The notes below the pieces were generated by a model. It was not told where the DNA came from. It ran no database searches and worked only from the letters and a program-made list of their open reading frames with translations. From the NCBI RefSeq assembly GCF_008312835.1, contig NZ_VSKS01000025.1, positions 1-64,000 of the forward strand: DNA of 64,000 bases, written 5' to 3'. Source of the stretch: Streptomyces marokkonensis. Its GTDB lineage: Bacteria; Actinomycetota; Actinomycetes; Streptomycetales; Streptomycetaceae. Of this stretch, positions 41,823-51,419 are shown piece by piece. Numbering within the stretch: position 1 is the stretch's first letter; each line of letters opens with the position of its first letter. A program made the position numbers and the translations under genes.

Positions 41823-42548
41823 TCACGCCGCGGCGGGCAGGTCCGGGCGCAGGGGCCAGGCCGGGTCCACCACCTCTTCCGTGCCGTTGCGCGCGAACCA
41901 CGCCTGCAGACCCCGCGCCTGTGCCGCGTGCCACACCGCCTGCAGGGTGTGCAGCTCACCGGGGGACAGCCGCTCCAGCCGGGAGGCGAAACGCCGCCCG
42001 ACCGCCCGGGCGACCTCCAGCGCGGCCGCCGCGTCCGCCGCCGCGTCGTGCGCCGCCTCCAGCTCGACGCCGTAGTGCGCGCACAGGTCGGTCAGCGTGC
42101 GCCGGCCCTTGCGATAGCGGTCCAGGTGCTTGTCGAGCACCCACGGGTCCAGCACCAGCAGCGGCGTCCGCTCGAACCAGCGGCCCAGCGACGACGCCCG
42201 GTGCCGGCGCAGCTCCCGGTCCAGCAGGGTGAGATCGAAGGGCGCGTTCATCACCACCAGCGGCCGGCCCACCCGGGCCTGCTCCGCCAGCGCCTCGGCC
42301 ACCTCGTACATCACCGGCGCCGGCCAGCGGCCGTTGCGCTGCAGATGCTCGTCCGTCAGCCCGTGCACCTCCGTCGCGCCGGCCGGCACCGGCACCCCCG
42401 GATTCACCAGCCAGCGGGTCACCCGCGGCCGGGTGCCCGGCGCGTCCTGGACGACGAGAGCGGCCGACACGATCCGGTCGGTCTCGACGTCCACGCCCGT
42501 CGTCTCCGTGTCGAAAGCGGCCAACGGCCCTTCGTACCAGCACGCCAT
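41823..42548 (-). CDS. DnaQ-like 3-prime to 5-prime exonuclease
   Basis: A 241-residue DEDD-superfamily exonuclease. Exo I is AAFDTETTGVD near residue 11, Exo II region VVMNAPFDLTLL, and Exo III HDAAADAAAALEVAR. The EVHGLTDEH segment is typical of the DnaQ/epsilon family. It could be a stand-alone proofreading or RNA-trimming nuclease. ATG 42548 (MACWYEGPLAAFD) has GAGGGG upstream; an in-frame ATG at 42572 lacks one. Divergent from the DUF4365 gene. Confidence 0.88.
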   Translation of the reverse strand: MACWYEGPLAAFDTETTGVDVETDRIVSAALVVQDAPGTRPRVTRWLVNPGVPVPAGATEVHGLTDEHLQRNGRWPAPVMYEVAEALAEQARVGRPLVVMNAPFDLTLLDRELRRHRASSLGRWFERTPLLVLDPWVLDKHLDRYRKGRRTLTDLCAHYGVELEAAHDAAADAAAALEVARAVGRRFASRLERLSPGELHTLQAVWHAAQARGLQAWFARNGTEEVVDPAWPLRPDLPAAA

Positions 42549-42717
42549 CCCCAACAACCCCTCGTCCACCATCGGCAGTTGACGCACCGTCCACTGCCCG
42601 AACCGGTGATACCCGGGCTGTTTGCACCGTACGCCGGAAGGAGACAACAGGAGTACGGGTTCTTGCAGTTCAGCGACCCGCACCGGGGAACACGACTGTT
42701 TCGGAAGGCTGTTGGCC

Positions 42718-43284
42718 ATGGCCATCGCGCAGCCCGAACGGGGCGGGCTGCTGCCCGAGCGCACGCCACCCTCCCGCGGCACCCTCGCCACCACCGCCTG
42801 CATGGAGACCCTGCAGGTCGGCTATCTGCACGCCGTCGCGGCGGCCGCGGGCTGTTCGCTCTCCCAGCCCTTTCCGGACAACGGCATCGACTGGCACGTC
42901 AGCCACAGCGCCGCCGGGCACACCGTCGACGACGAGGTCACCATCAAGGTGCAGTTGAAGGCGACCTACCAGATCGCCCCCGGCCCGCCGGGCCGCTCCT
43001 TCTCGTTCACCCTCGACAACGCCCACCTGGCCAAGCTCGCCCGCACCCCGGTGTCGGTGCACAAGATCCTGGTCGTGATGATCGTGCCGCGCTCGCAGGA
43101 CGACTGGCTGCGCGCCGGGCACGACCGGCTCGATCTGCGGCACTGCTGCTACTGGACCAACCTCGCCGGCCACCCGGTGACCGGCCGGCGCCGCACCACC
43201 GTACGGATCCCCACCTCACGCATCTTCGACGACCGGGCGCTGTGCGAGATCATGACGCGGGTCGGGACGGGAGGAACACCGTGA
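42718..43284 (+). CDS. DUF4365 domain protein
   Basis: A 188-residue protein whose core (LQVGYLHAVAAAAGCSLSQPF, NGIDWHVSHS, IKVQLKATYQIA, FSFTLDNAHLAKLA) matches the DUF4365 pattern. The D...(I/V)K(V/x)Q(L)KAT arrangement, with Asp in GIDWHV and Gln/Lys in IKVQLKAT, resembles the D-(E/Q)xK core of PD-(D/E)xK nucleases, so it may be a nuclease; this is inference. ATG 42718 has GGAAGG upstream. Its stop overlaps the next start (GTGA), making a two-gene operon. Confidence 0.75.
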   Translation: MAIAQPERGGLLPERTPPSRGTLATTACMETLQVGYLHAVAAAAGCSLSQPFPDNGIDWHVSHSAAGHTVDDEVTIKVQLKATYQIAPGPPGRSFSFTLDNAHLAKLARTPVSVHKILVVMIVPRSQDDWLRAGHDRLDLRHCCYWTNLAGHPVTGRRRTTVRIPTSRIFDDRALCEIMTRVGTGGTP

Positions 43285-44513
43285 CGCACCGCCCGACCGG
43301 GGAGCCCCCGCGGTCCGTACGCCCGCACCCCGCCGACGCCTTCGACGGCGGGCCGCCCGACCCCGCCGGGACCGACCCGGCCGTGCTCACCGCCCTGCTG
43401 CACCGGCACGGCTGGCAGCGGCGCGGCGGCGCCACGGGACGCTACGGCCGCTGGACCCCGCCCGGACCGGGCACCGGCACCAGCCTGCTCGTCCCGGTGA
43501 GCCGCGCCTTCCCCGACAGTGAGGACCTGCTCACCGAGGCCCTGCACGCCCTGTCCCGCAGCGGCACACCGTCCGCCCGGGAGATCCTGCTCTCCCTCGC
43601 CGTACCCAGCGACGAGATCCACTGGTGGCGCGACACACCCGCCGGCCCCGGCGGAGCCACCGTCTGGACCGCGGAGGAGCAGCTGCGCTCCGCCGCCCGC
43701 CGGACCCTGCTCGCCGCCGCCCTCGCCACCCGCGCCCGGACCGGTTTCCACGGCGCGCGGCACCGCCGGTCTGCCGCCGCCGCGCTGGACACCGTCCTGG
43801 TGGGACCCGCGCAGGGCGGACACCGGCTGACCGCGTTCGCCCCCGTCACCACCGGCCGGTCCCTCGCCGTACGCCTCCACCACGCCCTCCACGCGGCCCG
43901 CGAGGCCGTCGACTACCGCCGGGCCACCGGCGGCATGGAGGCCTTCGACACCGCCGTCGCGGCGGGCGTCAGCCACGAGCTCACCGAGGCCCTCGTCGCC
44001 CTGGTCCGGGGGGCCGAGGGGGCCCGCGTCGGCGTGGCCTGGGCTCCCGCGGCCGGTGTGCCCGAGGGCTGCGCGGCCGCCGCGGAACCGGTCGAGTTCT
44101 CACCCGGCGACCTGCCCTTCCTGCGCGAGGCCGGTCTGCGCTACCGGCGGGCGGAGCCGTCCGTCACCGTGCGGATCACCGGCACCGTGGTACGGATGCA
44201 CCGGTCCGGCCCCCGCGGCGAGGGCATGATCCGGCTCCGCGTGCTCGCCGGGGCCGAGACCGGCCACGTCCGGATCACCCTCGGCGAGGAGGACTACCGC
44301 GTCGCCGGGCACGCGCACCTCGTGGGCCTGCCGGTACGGGTGCGGGGGCGGCTGGAGAGCCGCGGCGGCTTCCGCCGGCTCACCGACGCCACGGAACTGG
44401 TTCCGGTGCAGGTCGACGACGCCGAGCGGGACCGGCTGCTCAAGGCGCTCCAGGCGAATGCCGAGACCGCGGCCTTCTTCGGCGAGGCCTGCGGCCCCGA
44501 CCACGGAGACTGA
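43281..44513 (+). CDS. uncharacterised protein, possible OB-fold C-terminus, partner of DUF4365
   Basis: A 410-residue soluble protein that I do not recognise. The N-terminal region is Pro-rich, residues about 35-230 are mixed helix/strand (LLHRHGWQRRGG, EILLSLAVPSDEIHWWRDTP, HRLTAFAPVTTGRSLAVRLHHALHAAREAVDY), and the last 110 residues (SVTVRITGTVVRMHRSGP, GMIRLRVLAGAETGHVRITL, HLVGLPVRVRGRLESRGGFRRLTDATEL) look like an OB-fold that could bind nucleic acid. It overlaps the DUF4365 gene by GTGA and is probably its partner. Position is next to thrS. Confidence 0.8.
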   Translation: MTHRPTGEPPRSVRPHPADAFDGGPPDPAGTDPAVLTALLHRHGWQRRGGATGRYGRWTPPGPGTGTSLLVPVSRAFPDSEDLLTEALHALSRSGTPSAREILLSLAVPSDEIHWWRDTPAGPGGATVWTAEEQLRSAARRTLLAAALATRARTGFHGARHRRSAAAALDTVLVGPAQGGHRLTAFAPVTTGRSLAVRLHHALHAAREAVDYRRATGGMEAFDTAVAAGVSHELTEALVALVRGAEGARVGVAWAPAAGVPEGCAAAAEPVEFSPGDLPFLREAGLRYRRAEPSVTVRITGTVVRMHRSGPRGEGMIRLRVLAGAETGHVRITLGEEDYRVAGHAHLVGLPVRVRGRLESRGGFRRLTDATELVPVQVDDAERDRLLKALQANAETAAFFGEACGPDHGD

Positions 44514-44606
44514 TTTCGCGGAGGGCGGTCCCGGGTCGGTACGATCGCACCCATGCGTGCGCTCCGGTATGGCGCCGCAGCCTCAGCCTTCAGTCAGGAG
44601 AGACCG

Positions 44607-46583
44607 GTGTCAGACGTCCGTGTGATCATCCAGCGCGATTCCGAGCGGGAAGAACGCGTGGTGACGACGGGCACCACGGCCGCCGAGCTCTTCGCCGGCG
44701 AGCGCTCGGTCATCGCCGCCCGCGTGGCCGGCGAGCTCAAGGACCTCTCCTACGAGGTCGAGGACGGCGAGACCGTCGAGGGCGTGCAGATCTCCTCCGA
44801 GGACGGCCTGAACATCCTGCGCCACTCCACCGCCCACGTCATGGCCCAGGCCGTGCAGGAGCTGTTCCCCGAGGCCAAGCTGGGCATCGGCCCGCCGGTG
44901 CGGGACGGCTTCTACTACGACTTCGACGTGGACAGGCCCTTCCACCCCGATGACCTCAAGGCCATCGAGAAGAAGATGCAGGAGATCCAGAAGCGCGGCC
45001 AGCGCTTCTCCCGCCGCGTCGTCACCGACGACGAGGCCCGCGAGGAGCTCGCCGAGGAGCCGTACAAGCTGGAGCTGATCGGCCTCAAGGGCTCGGCCTC
45101 GCACGACGACGGCGCGGACGTCGAGGTCGGCGCCGGCGAGCTGACGATCTACGACAACCTCGACGCCAAGACCGGCGAGCTGTGCTGGAAGGACCTCTGC
45201 CGCGGTCCCCACCTGCCCACCACCCGGAACATCCCGGCGTTCAAGCTGATGCGCAACGCGGCCGCCTACTGGCGTGGCAGCGAGAAGAACCCGATGCTCC
45301 AGCGCATCTACGGCACCGCCTGGCCCTCCAAGGAGGAGCTGAAGGCGCACCTGGAGTTCCTCGCCGAGGCCGAGAAGCGCGACCACCGCAAGCTGGGCTC
45401 CGAGCTCGACCTGTTCTCCGTCCCGGAGCAGATCGGCTCCGGCCTCGCCGTCTTCCACCCCAAGGGCGGCATCGTCCGCCGGGTCATGGAGGACTACTCG
45501 CGCCGCCGGCACGAGGAGGAGGGGTACGAGTTCGTCTACACCCCGCACGCCACGAAGGGGAAGCTCTTCGAGACCTCGGGCCACCTGGACTGGTACGCCG
45601 ACGGCATGTACCCGCCCATGCAGCTCGACGAGGGCGTGGACTACTACCTCAAGCCCATGAACTGCCCGATGCACAACCTGATCTTCGACGCGCGCGGCCG
45701 GTCGTACCGTGAACTGCCGCTGCGCCTCTTCGAGTTCGGGACCGTGTACCGGTACGAGAAGTCGGGCGTCGTGCACGGCCTGACCCGGGCCCGCGGCTTC
45801 ACCCAGGACGACGCGCACATCTACTGCACCCGCGAGCAGATGTCCGAGGAGCTCGACAAGACCCTCACCTTCGTCCTGAACCTGCTGCGCGACTACGGAC
45901 TGACCGACTTCTACCTGGAGCTGTCCACCAAGGACCCGGAGAAGTTCGTCGGTTCCGACGAGGCCTGGGAAGAGGCCACCGAGACGCTGCGCCAGGTCGC
46001 CGAGAAGCAGGGCCTGCCCCTGGTCCCGGACCCGGGCGGCGCCGCCTTCTACGGCCCGAAGATCTCCGTCCAGGCCAAGGACGCCATCGGCCGCACCTGG
46101 CAGATGTCGACCATCCAGCTCGACTTCAACCTCCCGGAGCGCTTCGACCTCGAGTACACCGCCGCGGACGGCTCCAAGACCCGCCCGGTCATGATCCACC
46201 GCGCGCTGTTCGGCTCGATCGAGCGGTTCTTCGCGGTGCTCCTCGAGCACTACGCGGGCGCGTTCCCGGCGTGGCTCGCCCCGGTCCAGGCGATCGGCAT
46301 CCCGATCGGCGACGCCCACGTCGAGTACCTGGAGAAGTTCGCGGACGCGGCCCGCAGGCAGGGGCTGCGCGTCGAGGTCGACTCCTCCTCGGACCGCATG
46401 CAGAAGAAGATCCGCAACGCCCAGAAGCAGAAGGTGCCCTTCATGGTCATCGCGGGCGACGAGGACATGACGAACGGCGCGGTCTCCTTCCGCTACCGCG
46501 ACGGCTCGCAGGAGAACGGCATCCCCGTCGACGAGGCCATCGCGAAGATCGCCAAGGTGGTCGAGGAGCGGACGCAGGTCTGA
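44607..46583 (+). CDS. thrS: threonyl-tRNA synthetase
   Basis: A 658-residue class II synthetase charging tRNA-Thr. Order: N-terminal TGS domain ([18 protein letters not shown]), editing domain with [16 protein letters not shown], catalytic domain with [14 protein letters not shown] (Cys zinc ligand), motif 2 [21 protein letters not shown] and motif 3 in [20 protein letters not shown], and the anticodon-binding domain ([33 protein letters not shown]). GTG 44607 has CAGGAGAG upstream; the in-frame ATG at 44553 is too early. A hairpin terminator follows. Confidence 0.97.
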   Translation: MSDVRVIIQRDSEREERVVTTGTTAAELFAGERSVIAARVAGELKDLSYEVEDGETVEGVQISSEDGLNILRHSTAHVMAQAVQELFPEAKLGIGPPVRDGFYYDFDVDRPFHPDDLKAIEKKMQEIQKRGQRFSRRVVTDDEAREELAEEPYKLELIGLKGSASHDDGADVEVGAGELTIYDNLDAKTGELCWKDLCRGPHLPTTRNIPAFKLMRNAAAYWRGSEKNPMLQRIYGTAWPSKEELKAHLEFLAEAEKRDHRKLGSELDLFSVPEQIGSGLAVFHPKGGIVRRVMEDYSRRRHEEEGYEFVYTPHATKGKLFETSGHLDWYADGMYPPMQLDEGVDYYLKPMNCPMHNLIFDARGRSYRELPLRLFEFGTVYRYEKSGVVHGLTRARGFTQDDAHIYCTREQMSEELDKTLTFVLNLLRDYGLTDFYLELSTKDPEKFVGSDEAWEEATETLRQVAEKQGLPLVPDPGGAAFYGPKISVQAKDAIGRTWQMSTIQLDFNLPERFDLEYTAADGSKTRPVMIHRALFGSIERFFAVLLEHYAGAFPAWLAPVQAIGIPIGDAHVEYLEKFADAARRQGLRVEVDSSSDRMQKKIRNAQKQKVPFMVIAGDEDMTNGAVSFRYRDGSQENGIPVDEAIAKIAKVVEERTQV

Positions 46584-46601
46584 CCGCGCGCACGACCGCC
46601 A

Positions 46602-46630
46602 GGCCCCCGGGAGCGATCCCGGGGGCCTTT
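46602..46630 (+). terminator. thrS terminator
   Basis: GGCCCCCGGG (46602-46611), loop AGCGAT, CCCGGGGGCC (46618-46627), then TTT. It lies 19 bases after the thrS stop and just before the -10 box of the HIT gene. Confidence 0.85.
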
Positions 46631-46665
46631 CCCGTGGTCCCGCGGTGACGCCATATGCTGCACGC

Positions 46666-47250
46666 ATGACGAGTGAGCCGGAGCAGCAGTGGGGAGTGGG
46701 CACGCAGGACGCGTTCCAGCGTCTGTGGACGCCCCATCGGATGGCCTACATCCAGGGCGAGAACAAGCCGAGCGGCCCGGGTGCCGACGACGGCTGCCCC
46801 TTCTGCTCCCTCCCGGCCAAGTCCGACGAGGACGGGCTGATCCTCCGGCGCGGCGAGCTGGTGTACGCCGTGCTCAACCTCTACCCGTACACGGGCGGGC
46901 ATCTGATGACGGTGCCCTACCGGCACGTCGCCGACTACACGGACCTCACGGTGGCGGAGACGGCGGAACTCGCCGAACTCACCAAGCAGGCGATGACGGC
47001 GCTGCGCACGGCGTCGGGCGCGCACGGCTTCAACATCGGCATGAACCAGGGCACGGTCGCGGGCGCGGGCATCGCCGCGCACCTGCACCAGCACATCGTC
47101 CCGCGCTGGGGCGGCGACACGAACTTCATGCCGGTGGTCGGCCACACGAAGGTGCTGCCGCAGCTGCTGGCGGACACGAGGAAGATGCTGTCGGAGGCCT
47201 GGCCGGCATCAACCGGCCCGTCCGGAGGTGCCCCCTCCGGGGGAGATTGA
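46666..47250 (+). CDS. HIT-family protein (Ap4A phosphorylase/hydrolase-like)
   Basis: A 194-residue histidine-triad nucleotide hydrolase or transferase. The triad is HLHQHIVPRW near residue 145; upstream landmarks are DGCPFCSLPA (Cys44, Cys47, possible zinc site) and VLNLYPYTGGHLMTVPYRH. TATGCT at 46654-46659 lies 6 bases before ATG 46666, with no Shine-Dalgarno, so a leaderless message is likely. The last dozen codons (GPSGGAPSGGD) fall in what looks like an intergenic repeat that also supplies the stop. The gene is conserved next to thrS in actinomycetes. Confidence 0.92.
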   Translation: MTSEPEQQWGVGTQDAFQRLWTPHRMAYIQGENKPSGPGADDGCPFCSLPAKSDEDGLILRRGELVYAVLNLYPYTGGHLMTVPYRHVADYTDLTVAETAELAELTKQAMTALRTASGAHGFNIGMNQGTVAGAGIAAHLHQHIVPRWGGDTNFMPVVGHTKVLPQLLADTRKMLSEAWPASTGPSGGAPSGGD

Positions 47251-47304
47251 GGACGAGGCCCGTTCAGGGCCGAAGGGTTCCTGGGGGCACAGCCCCCAGG
47301 AACC
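47220..47304. terminator. bidirectional hairpin terminator within a dispersed repeat
   Basis: GGTTCCTGGGGGC (47276-47288), loop ACA, GCCCCCAGGAACC (47292-47304): a perfect 13-bp stem between convergent genes. The preceding part (GGGGGAGATTGAGGACGAGG then CCCGTTCAGGGCCGAAG) is, from memory, the usual companion of this hairpin in Streptomyces genomes. It contains the HIT stop codon. Confidence 0.8.
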
Positions 47305-47345
47305 GTCACCGTGACGTACCCGCAGTCGCCCGGCCGGCCGCAGGC

Positions 47346-49001
47346 CTACGCGTCGTACAGGTCGGCCTTGCGCGGCGAAGCGTCCTGCACCGCCGTGCTG
47401 AGGAACGACGACCGGGAACCGAACTTCTCGGTGTCCACCCCGTTCTCCGCCAGCACCTTGATCGCCGCCGAGTGCACCACCCGCAGCACCGGCGCGGCCG
47501 CACGCAACGCGTCGTCCGCCATGAACCGGTGCCGCCACGGCTTGTCCGCCCACGCGTGACGCAGACCGAACGGCTCCGGCAGGGTCAGCTTGCCGCCGAG
47601 CCAGTACAGCAGCGGCGGGTACCAGGTCAGCGGGGCCCGGGCGGTCAGACGTACCACCTCGTCCGGGTCGACCAGCGGGAGCTTCACCTTCCGGGTCTCC
47701 CAGAACTTGATCGACTTCTGGACCTCCTTCTCCTTGGCCGCCGGCTTCGAGGTGAACAGGGAGTGCACCGGCCCCAGAGCGTGCCCGGTGACCTCGATGC
47801 GCAGCGTCTCGTGCAGCACGGTCACCGTGATCAGCATGGTGATCACCAGCTGGCCGTCCCACAGCGTCCACTGCACTCCCAGGTAGTGCCGGTCGCCCGC
47901 GCCGAACTGCTGCTTGTTGCAGATCTCCTGTATGGCGTGGGACTTGATCTGGTACGCCTCGACGTCCGTGCCCTCGGGCCGGGACACCGCGTCGGCGTTC
48001 TCGCCGATGGGCGTCACGATCCAGTGCCGTACGGACGGCTTGGGGAAGCCACCGGTGTGCAGCGGCCCGCGCTCCAGCATCCGCAGGCGGTCGTAGATGG
48101 CCTTGATGACGTCCCAGCTGCGGAACGGGTTGATCTCCCGGTCCGGGTCGGCCTGCACCAGGTCCTCGGCGAGCTGCCAGCTGCCCCAGCGTGTGCCCAT
48201 GCCGAGTATGCCCTTGGGCCCGGCGTAGAACACGGAGTTGGACTGCTGCTCGGCGCTGAGCCGGGCCAGCGACTGCCGCAGCTGCTCGGCCGCCGTCTCA
48301 CCGGGGCTGGAGGGGACCGCCTCGGGCACCTTGGCGCCGACGCTGCTCCCGGAGAGCAGACCGCTCCACCGCTCGCGCAGATCCCTCGCCGTGCGTTCGC
48401 AGATCCGCTTGGCCCAGAACCAGCCCACCACGGGGGCGACCACCGAAGCGCGCGCGTACCAGCCCCAGAAGCCCTCGAACGGCATGCGGATCAGGAACAG
48501 CACGGCGAGGCCGCCCACCGCGACCAGCAGGGTGGTGGCCAGCGCGCCGGCCCGTTTGTCCTCGCGCCTGGACATCGTCGTACGGATCTGGAAGACCAGC
48601 AGCCACACGAGGAGACCGGGCAGGAACAGCAGTCCGCACAGGACCATGACGGCGCTCAGCCAGTTGTCCCGCTCGCGGCGGATGCGGTGCGCCGCCAGCG
48701 CGTGCTCCACCACCACCTGCGGCTGGGTGCCGAAGGACTGGATGAGCGGCGCGCGGCCGGAACCGAGCATCCGGTCGATGACGGCCCGGGAGAACGCCTC
48801 GCCCAGGTTCGGCCGGAACAGCTTGATCCTGGGCTTGCCGACGGCCGACTTGTGCCACTCGTTGTTGGCCTTGAGTATCTCGTCGGCCTCGTTGTCCCGG
48901 TACACCGCCGAGGCCAGCGCGAACGTCGGCGTCTGCCCCTCGTCCCCCGTGCGCGGCACCTGCGGACCGAAGAACTCCGCGTAACCGCTCTCAACGGTCA
49001 T
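47346..49001 (-). CDS. large membrane protein of unknown function
   Basis: A 551-residue protein. Residues 1-115 are soluble and acidic; two to three transmembrane helices follow (WLSAVMVLCGLLFLPGLLVWLLVF, LATTLLVAVGGLAVLFLI, ARASVVAPVVGWFWA); then a cytoplasmic region of about 330 residues with ILGMGTRWGSWQLAEDLV, FRSWDVIKAIYDRLRMLERG, HYLGVQWTLWDGQLVITMLITVTVLHETLRIEVTGHALGP and a basic C-terminus. No known catalytic motif. ATG 49001 has GGGGGCGGGA upstream. Probably conserved in streptomycetes; role unknown. Confidence 0.82.
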   Translation of the reverse strand: MTVESGYAEFFGPQVPRTGDEGQTPTFALASAVYRDNEADEILKANNEWHKSAVGKPRIKLFRPNLGEAFSRAVIDRMLGSGRAPLIQSFGTQPQVVVEHALAAHRIRRERDNWLSAVMVLCGLLFLPGLLVWLLVFQIRTTMSRREDKRAGALATTLLVAVGGLAVLFLIRMPFEGFWGWYARASVVAPVVGWFWAKRICERTARDLRERWSGLLSGSSVGAKVPEAVPSSPGETAAEQLRQSLARLSAEQQSNSVFYAGPKGILGMGTRWGSWQLAEDLVQADPDREINPFRSWDVIKAIYDRLRMLERGPLHTGGFPKPSVRHWIVTPIGENADAVSRPEGTDVEAYQIKSHAIQEICNKQQFGAGDRHYLGVQWTLWDGQLVITMLITVTVLHETLRIEVTGHALGPVHSLFTSKPAAKEKEVQKSIKFWETRKVKLPLVDPDEVVRLTARAPLTWYPPLLYWLGGKLTLPEPFGLRHAWADKPWRHRFMADDALRAAAPVLRVVHSAAIKVLAENGVDTEKFGSRSSFLSTAVQDASPRKADLYDA

Positions 49002-49220
49002 TCCCGCCCCCGATCGCCGCGACTGTCGTCTTGCGGCCTTCCCGACTTCCGTCCTGCGCACACCTGTTGATCAGGTCCTCAGCGTATCCGCAGCCGGTGC
49101 CGTCCGTCGGCGTACTGCCCAAGCGGCCCACCGGTACGGAGTGAAGCGTTCCGAGATCGCGCCGGAACGAGACGCGTACGCGGGCGCCCGCCGGGTTTCC
49201 CGGCGAGCGCCCGGCGCCGG

Positions 49221-51419
49221 CTACGCGGCCTTGCGCGCCTCCTCCTTGACCCGTTCCGCGACCTGCGGCGGCATGGGCTCGTGCCGCGCGTAGCGGCGGC
49301 TGAAGCGGGCGGTGCCGTGCGACAGGGAGCGCAGGTCGACGGCGTACCGGCCGATCTCGATCTCCGGGACCTCGGCCTTGACGACGGTGCGTCCGCCGGC
49401 CGACTGCTCGGTGCCGAGCACCCGCCCGCGCCGGCCGGACAGGTCGCTCATCACGGCGCCGACGTAGTCGTCGCCGACCAGGACACTCACCTCGGCCACC
49501 GGCTCCAGCAGATGGATCCTCGCGTCCGACGCGGCCTCCCGCAGGGCCAGCGCGCCCGCCGTCTGGAACGCGGCGTCGGAGGAGTCCACCGAGTGCGCCT
49601 TGCCGTCCAGCAGGGTCACCCGCACGTCGACGAGCGGATGTCCCGCGGCGACTCCCTTGGCGGCTTGCGCCCTGACGCCCTTCTCCACCGACGGGATGAA
49701 CTGCCGCGGCACCGCGCCGCCGACCACCTTGTCCACGAACTCGATGCCCGAGCCGTTCGGCAGCGGCTCCACCTCGATCTCGCAGATGGCGAACTGCCCG
49801 TGGCCGCCGGACTGTTTGACGTGCCGGCCGCGCCCGGCCGCCCTGCCGCCGAAGGTCTCCCTGAGCGACACCCGGTGCGGTACGACGTCCACCTGGACGC
49901 CGTACCGGCTGCGCAGCCGCTCCAGCGCCACGTCCGCGTGCGCCTCGCCCAGGCACCACAGCACCACCTGGTGGGTGTCCTGGTTCTGTTCCAGCCGCAT
50001 CGTCGGGTCCTCGGCGACCAGCCGGGCCAGTCCCTGCGAGAGCTTGTCCTCGTCCGGCTTGCTGTGCGCCTGGATGGCGAGCGGCAGCAGCGGATCGGGC
50101 ATCTCCCAGGGCTCCATGAGCAGGGGGTCGTCCTTGGCGGACAGGGTGTCCCCGGTCTCCGCCCGGCTCAGTTTCGCCACACACGCGAGATCGCCCGCGA
50201 TGACGTGCGACACCGGACGCTGCTGCTTGCCGAACGGTGTGGACAGGGCCCCGATCCGCTCGTCGACGTCGTGGTCCTCGTGGCCCCGGTCGGCCAGCCC
50301 GTGTCCGGAGACGTGGACGGTCTGGTCGGCGCGCAGGGTGCCGGAGAAGACCCGGACCAGCGAGATCCGGCCGACGTACGGGTCGGAGGAGGTCTTCACC
50401 ACCTCCGCGACCAGGGGGGCGTCGGGGTCGCACGGCTCGAGCTCACGGGGCCTGCCGTCCACCGTGGTCACGCTCGGGGTGCCGTGCTCCAGCGGGGTCG
50501 GGAAACCGCGGGTGATCAACTCCAGCACCTCGACCGTGCCGAGTCCCTGGCGGGCGCCGTCGGTGGCGGGGGCGGCGGCCAGGACGGGGAAGAAGACCCC
50601 GCGCGCGACCGCCCGCTCCAGATCCTCGATCAGCGTCCTGACGTCGACCTGCTCACCGCCGAGATAGCGGTCCATGAGGGTCTCGTCCTCGCTCTCGGCG
50701 ATGATCCCCTCGATCAGCCGGCCCCGGGCCTCCTCGATCAGGGGCAGCTGCTCCTCGCCGGGCTCGGACTCCTTGCGCTCGCCGCCGGAGTAGTCGAACA
50801 GCTTCTGCGACAGCAGCCCGATCAGACCGTGCACCGGCGCGTGCCCTTCGTGTCCCTCGGGGCCGCGCAGCGGCAGGTACAGCGGCAGCACGGCGTCGGG
50901 GTCGTCCCCGCCGAAGGCCTCGGCGCAGATCCGGGTCATCTCCTCGAAGTCCGCGCGGGCCGCCTCCAGGTGCGTGACGACGATGGCGCGCGGCATGCCG
51001 ACCGCCGCGCACTCGTCCCACACCATCCGGGTCGAGCCGTCCACGCCGTCCGAGGCCGAGACGACGAAGAGGGCCGCGTCCGCCGCTCGCAGACCGGCCC
51101 TGAGTTCCCCGACGAAGTCGGCGTATCCGGGGGTGTCCAGCAGGTTGACCTTGATGCCGTCCCATTCGAGGGGCACCAGGGAGAGCTGTACCGAGCGTTG
51201 CTGCCGGTGCTCGATGTCGTCGTAGTCGGAGACGGTGCCGCCGTCCTCCACGCGGCCCGCCCGGTTCACGGCCCCCGCGGTCAGCGCGAGAGCCTCCACC
51301 AGTGTCGTCTTGCCCGATCCGGAGTGGCCGACCAGCACCACATTCCGTACGGACGTGGGATGGCCGGCCGCCTGTGCCCTGCCGGCGGCCCCGGGGTGTG
51401 TGTGCGCCTTGTCGCCCAT
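49221..51419 (-). CDS. EF-G-like translational GTPase paralogue
   Basis: A 732-residue protein with EF-G domain order (G domain, II, III, IV, V). G1 is GHSGSGKTTLVEAL and G3 is DTPGYADF, but switch I lacks the RGITI motif (QQRSVQLSLVPLEWDG) and the G4 NKxD is replaced by THLE (VVTHLEAARADFEE). Domain IV has KQSGGHGQFAICEIEVEPL and domain V VSVLVGDDYVGAVMSDLSGRRGRVLG. The canonical EF-G is elsewhere; such second copies (FusA2/EF-G2 type) often lack normal elongation activity. Start ATG 51419. It stands alone, divergent from pgsA. Confidence 0.9.
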   Translation of the reverse strand: MGDKAHTHPGAAGRAQAAGHPTSVRNVVLVGHSGSGKTTLVEALALTAGAVNRAGRVEDGGTVSDYDDIEHRQQRSVQLSLVPLEWDGIKVNLLDTPGYADFVGELRAGLRAADAALFVVSASDGVDGSTRMVWDECAAVGMPRAIVVTHLEAARADFEEMTRICAEAFGGDDPDAVLPLYLPLRGPEGHEGHAPVHGLIGLLSQKLFDYSGGERKESEPGEEQLPLIEEARGRLIEGIIAESEDETLMDRYLGGEQVDVRTLIEDLERAVARGVFFPVLAAAPATDGARQGLGTVEVLELITRGFPTPLEHGTPSVTTVDGRPRELEPCDPDAPLVAEVVKTSSDPYVGRISLVRVFSGTLRADQTVHVSGHGLADRGHEDHDVDERIGALSTPFGKQQRPVSHVIAGDLACVAKLSRAETGDTLSAKDDPLLMEPWEMPDPLLPLAIQAHSKPDEDKLSQGLARLVAEDPTMRLEQNQDTHQVVLWCLGEAHADVALERLRSRYGVQVDVVPHRVSLRETFGGRAAGRGRHVKQSGGHGQFAICEIEVEPLPNGSGIEFVDKVVGGAVPRQFIPSVEKGVRAQAAKGVAAGHPLVDVRVTLLDGKAHSVDSSDAAFQTAGALALREAASDARIHLLEPVAEVSVLVGDDYVGAVMSDLSGRRGRVLGTEQSAGGRTVVKAEVPEIEIGRYAVDLRSLSHGTARFSRRYARHEPMPPQVAERVKEEARKAA

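Noticed and set aside
44553-44606. Upstream ATG extension of thrS
   Set aside because: The added 18 residues do not match the family; GTG 44607 has a proper Shine-Dalgarno and gives the usual 658 residues.
44514-44606. T-box leader for thrS
   Set aside because: The gap is under 100 bases and no T-box motif is present.
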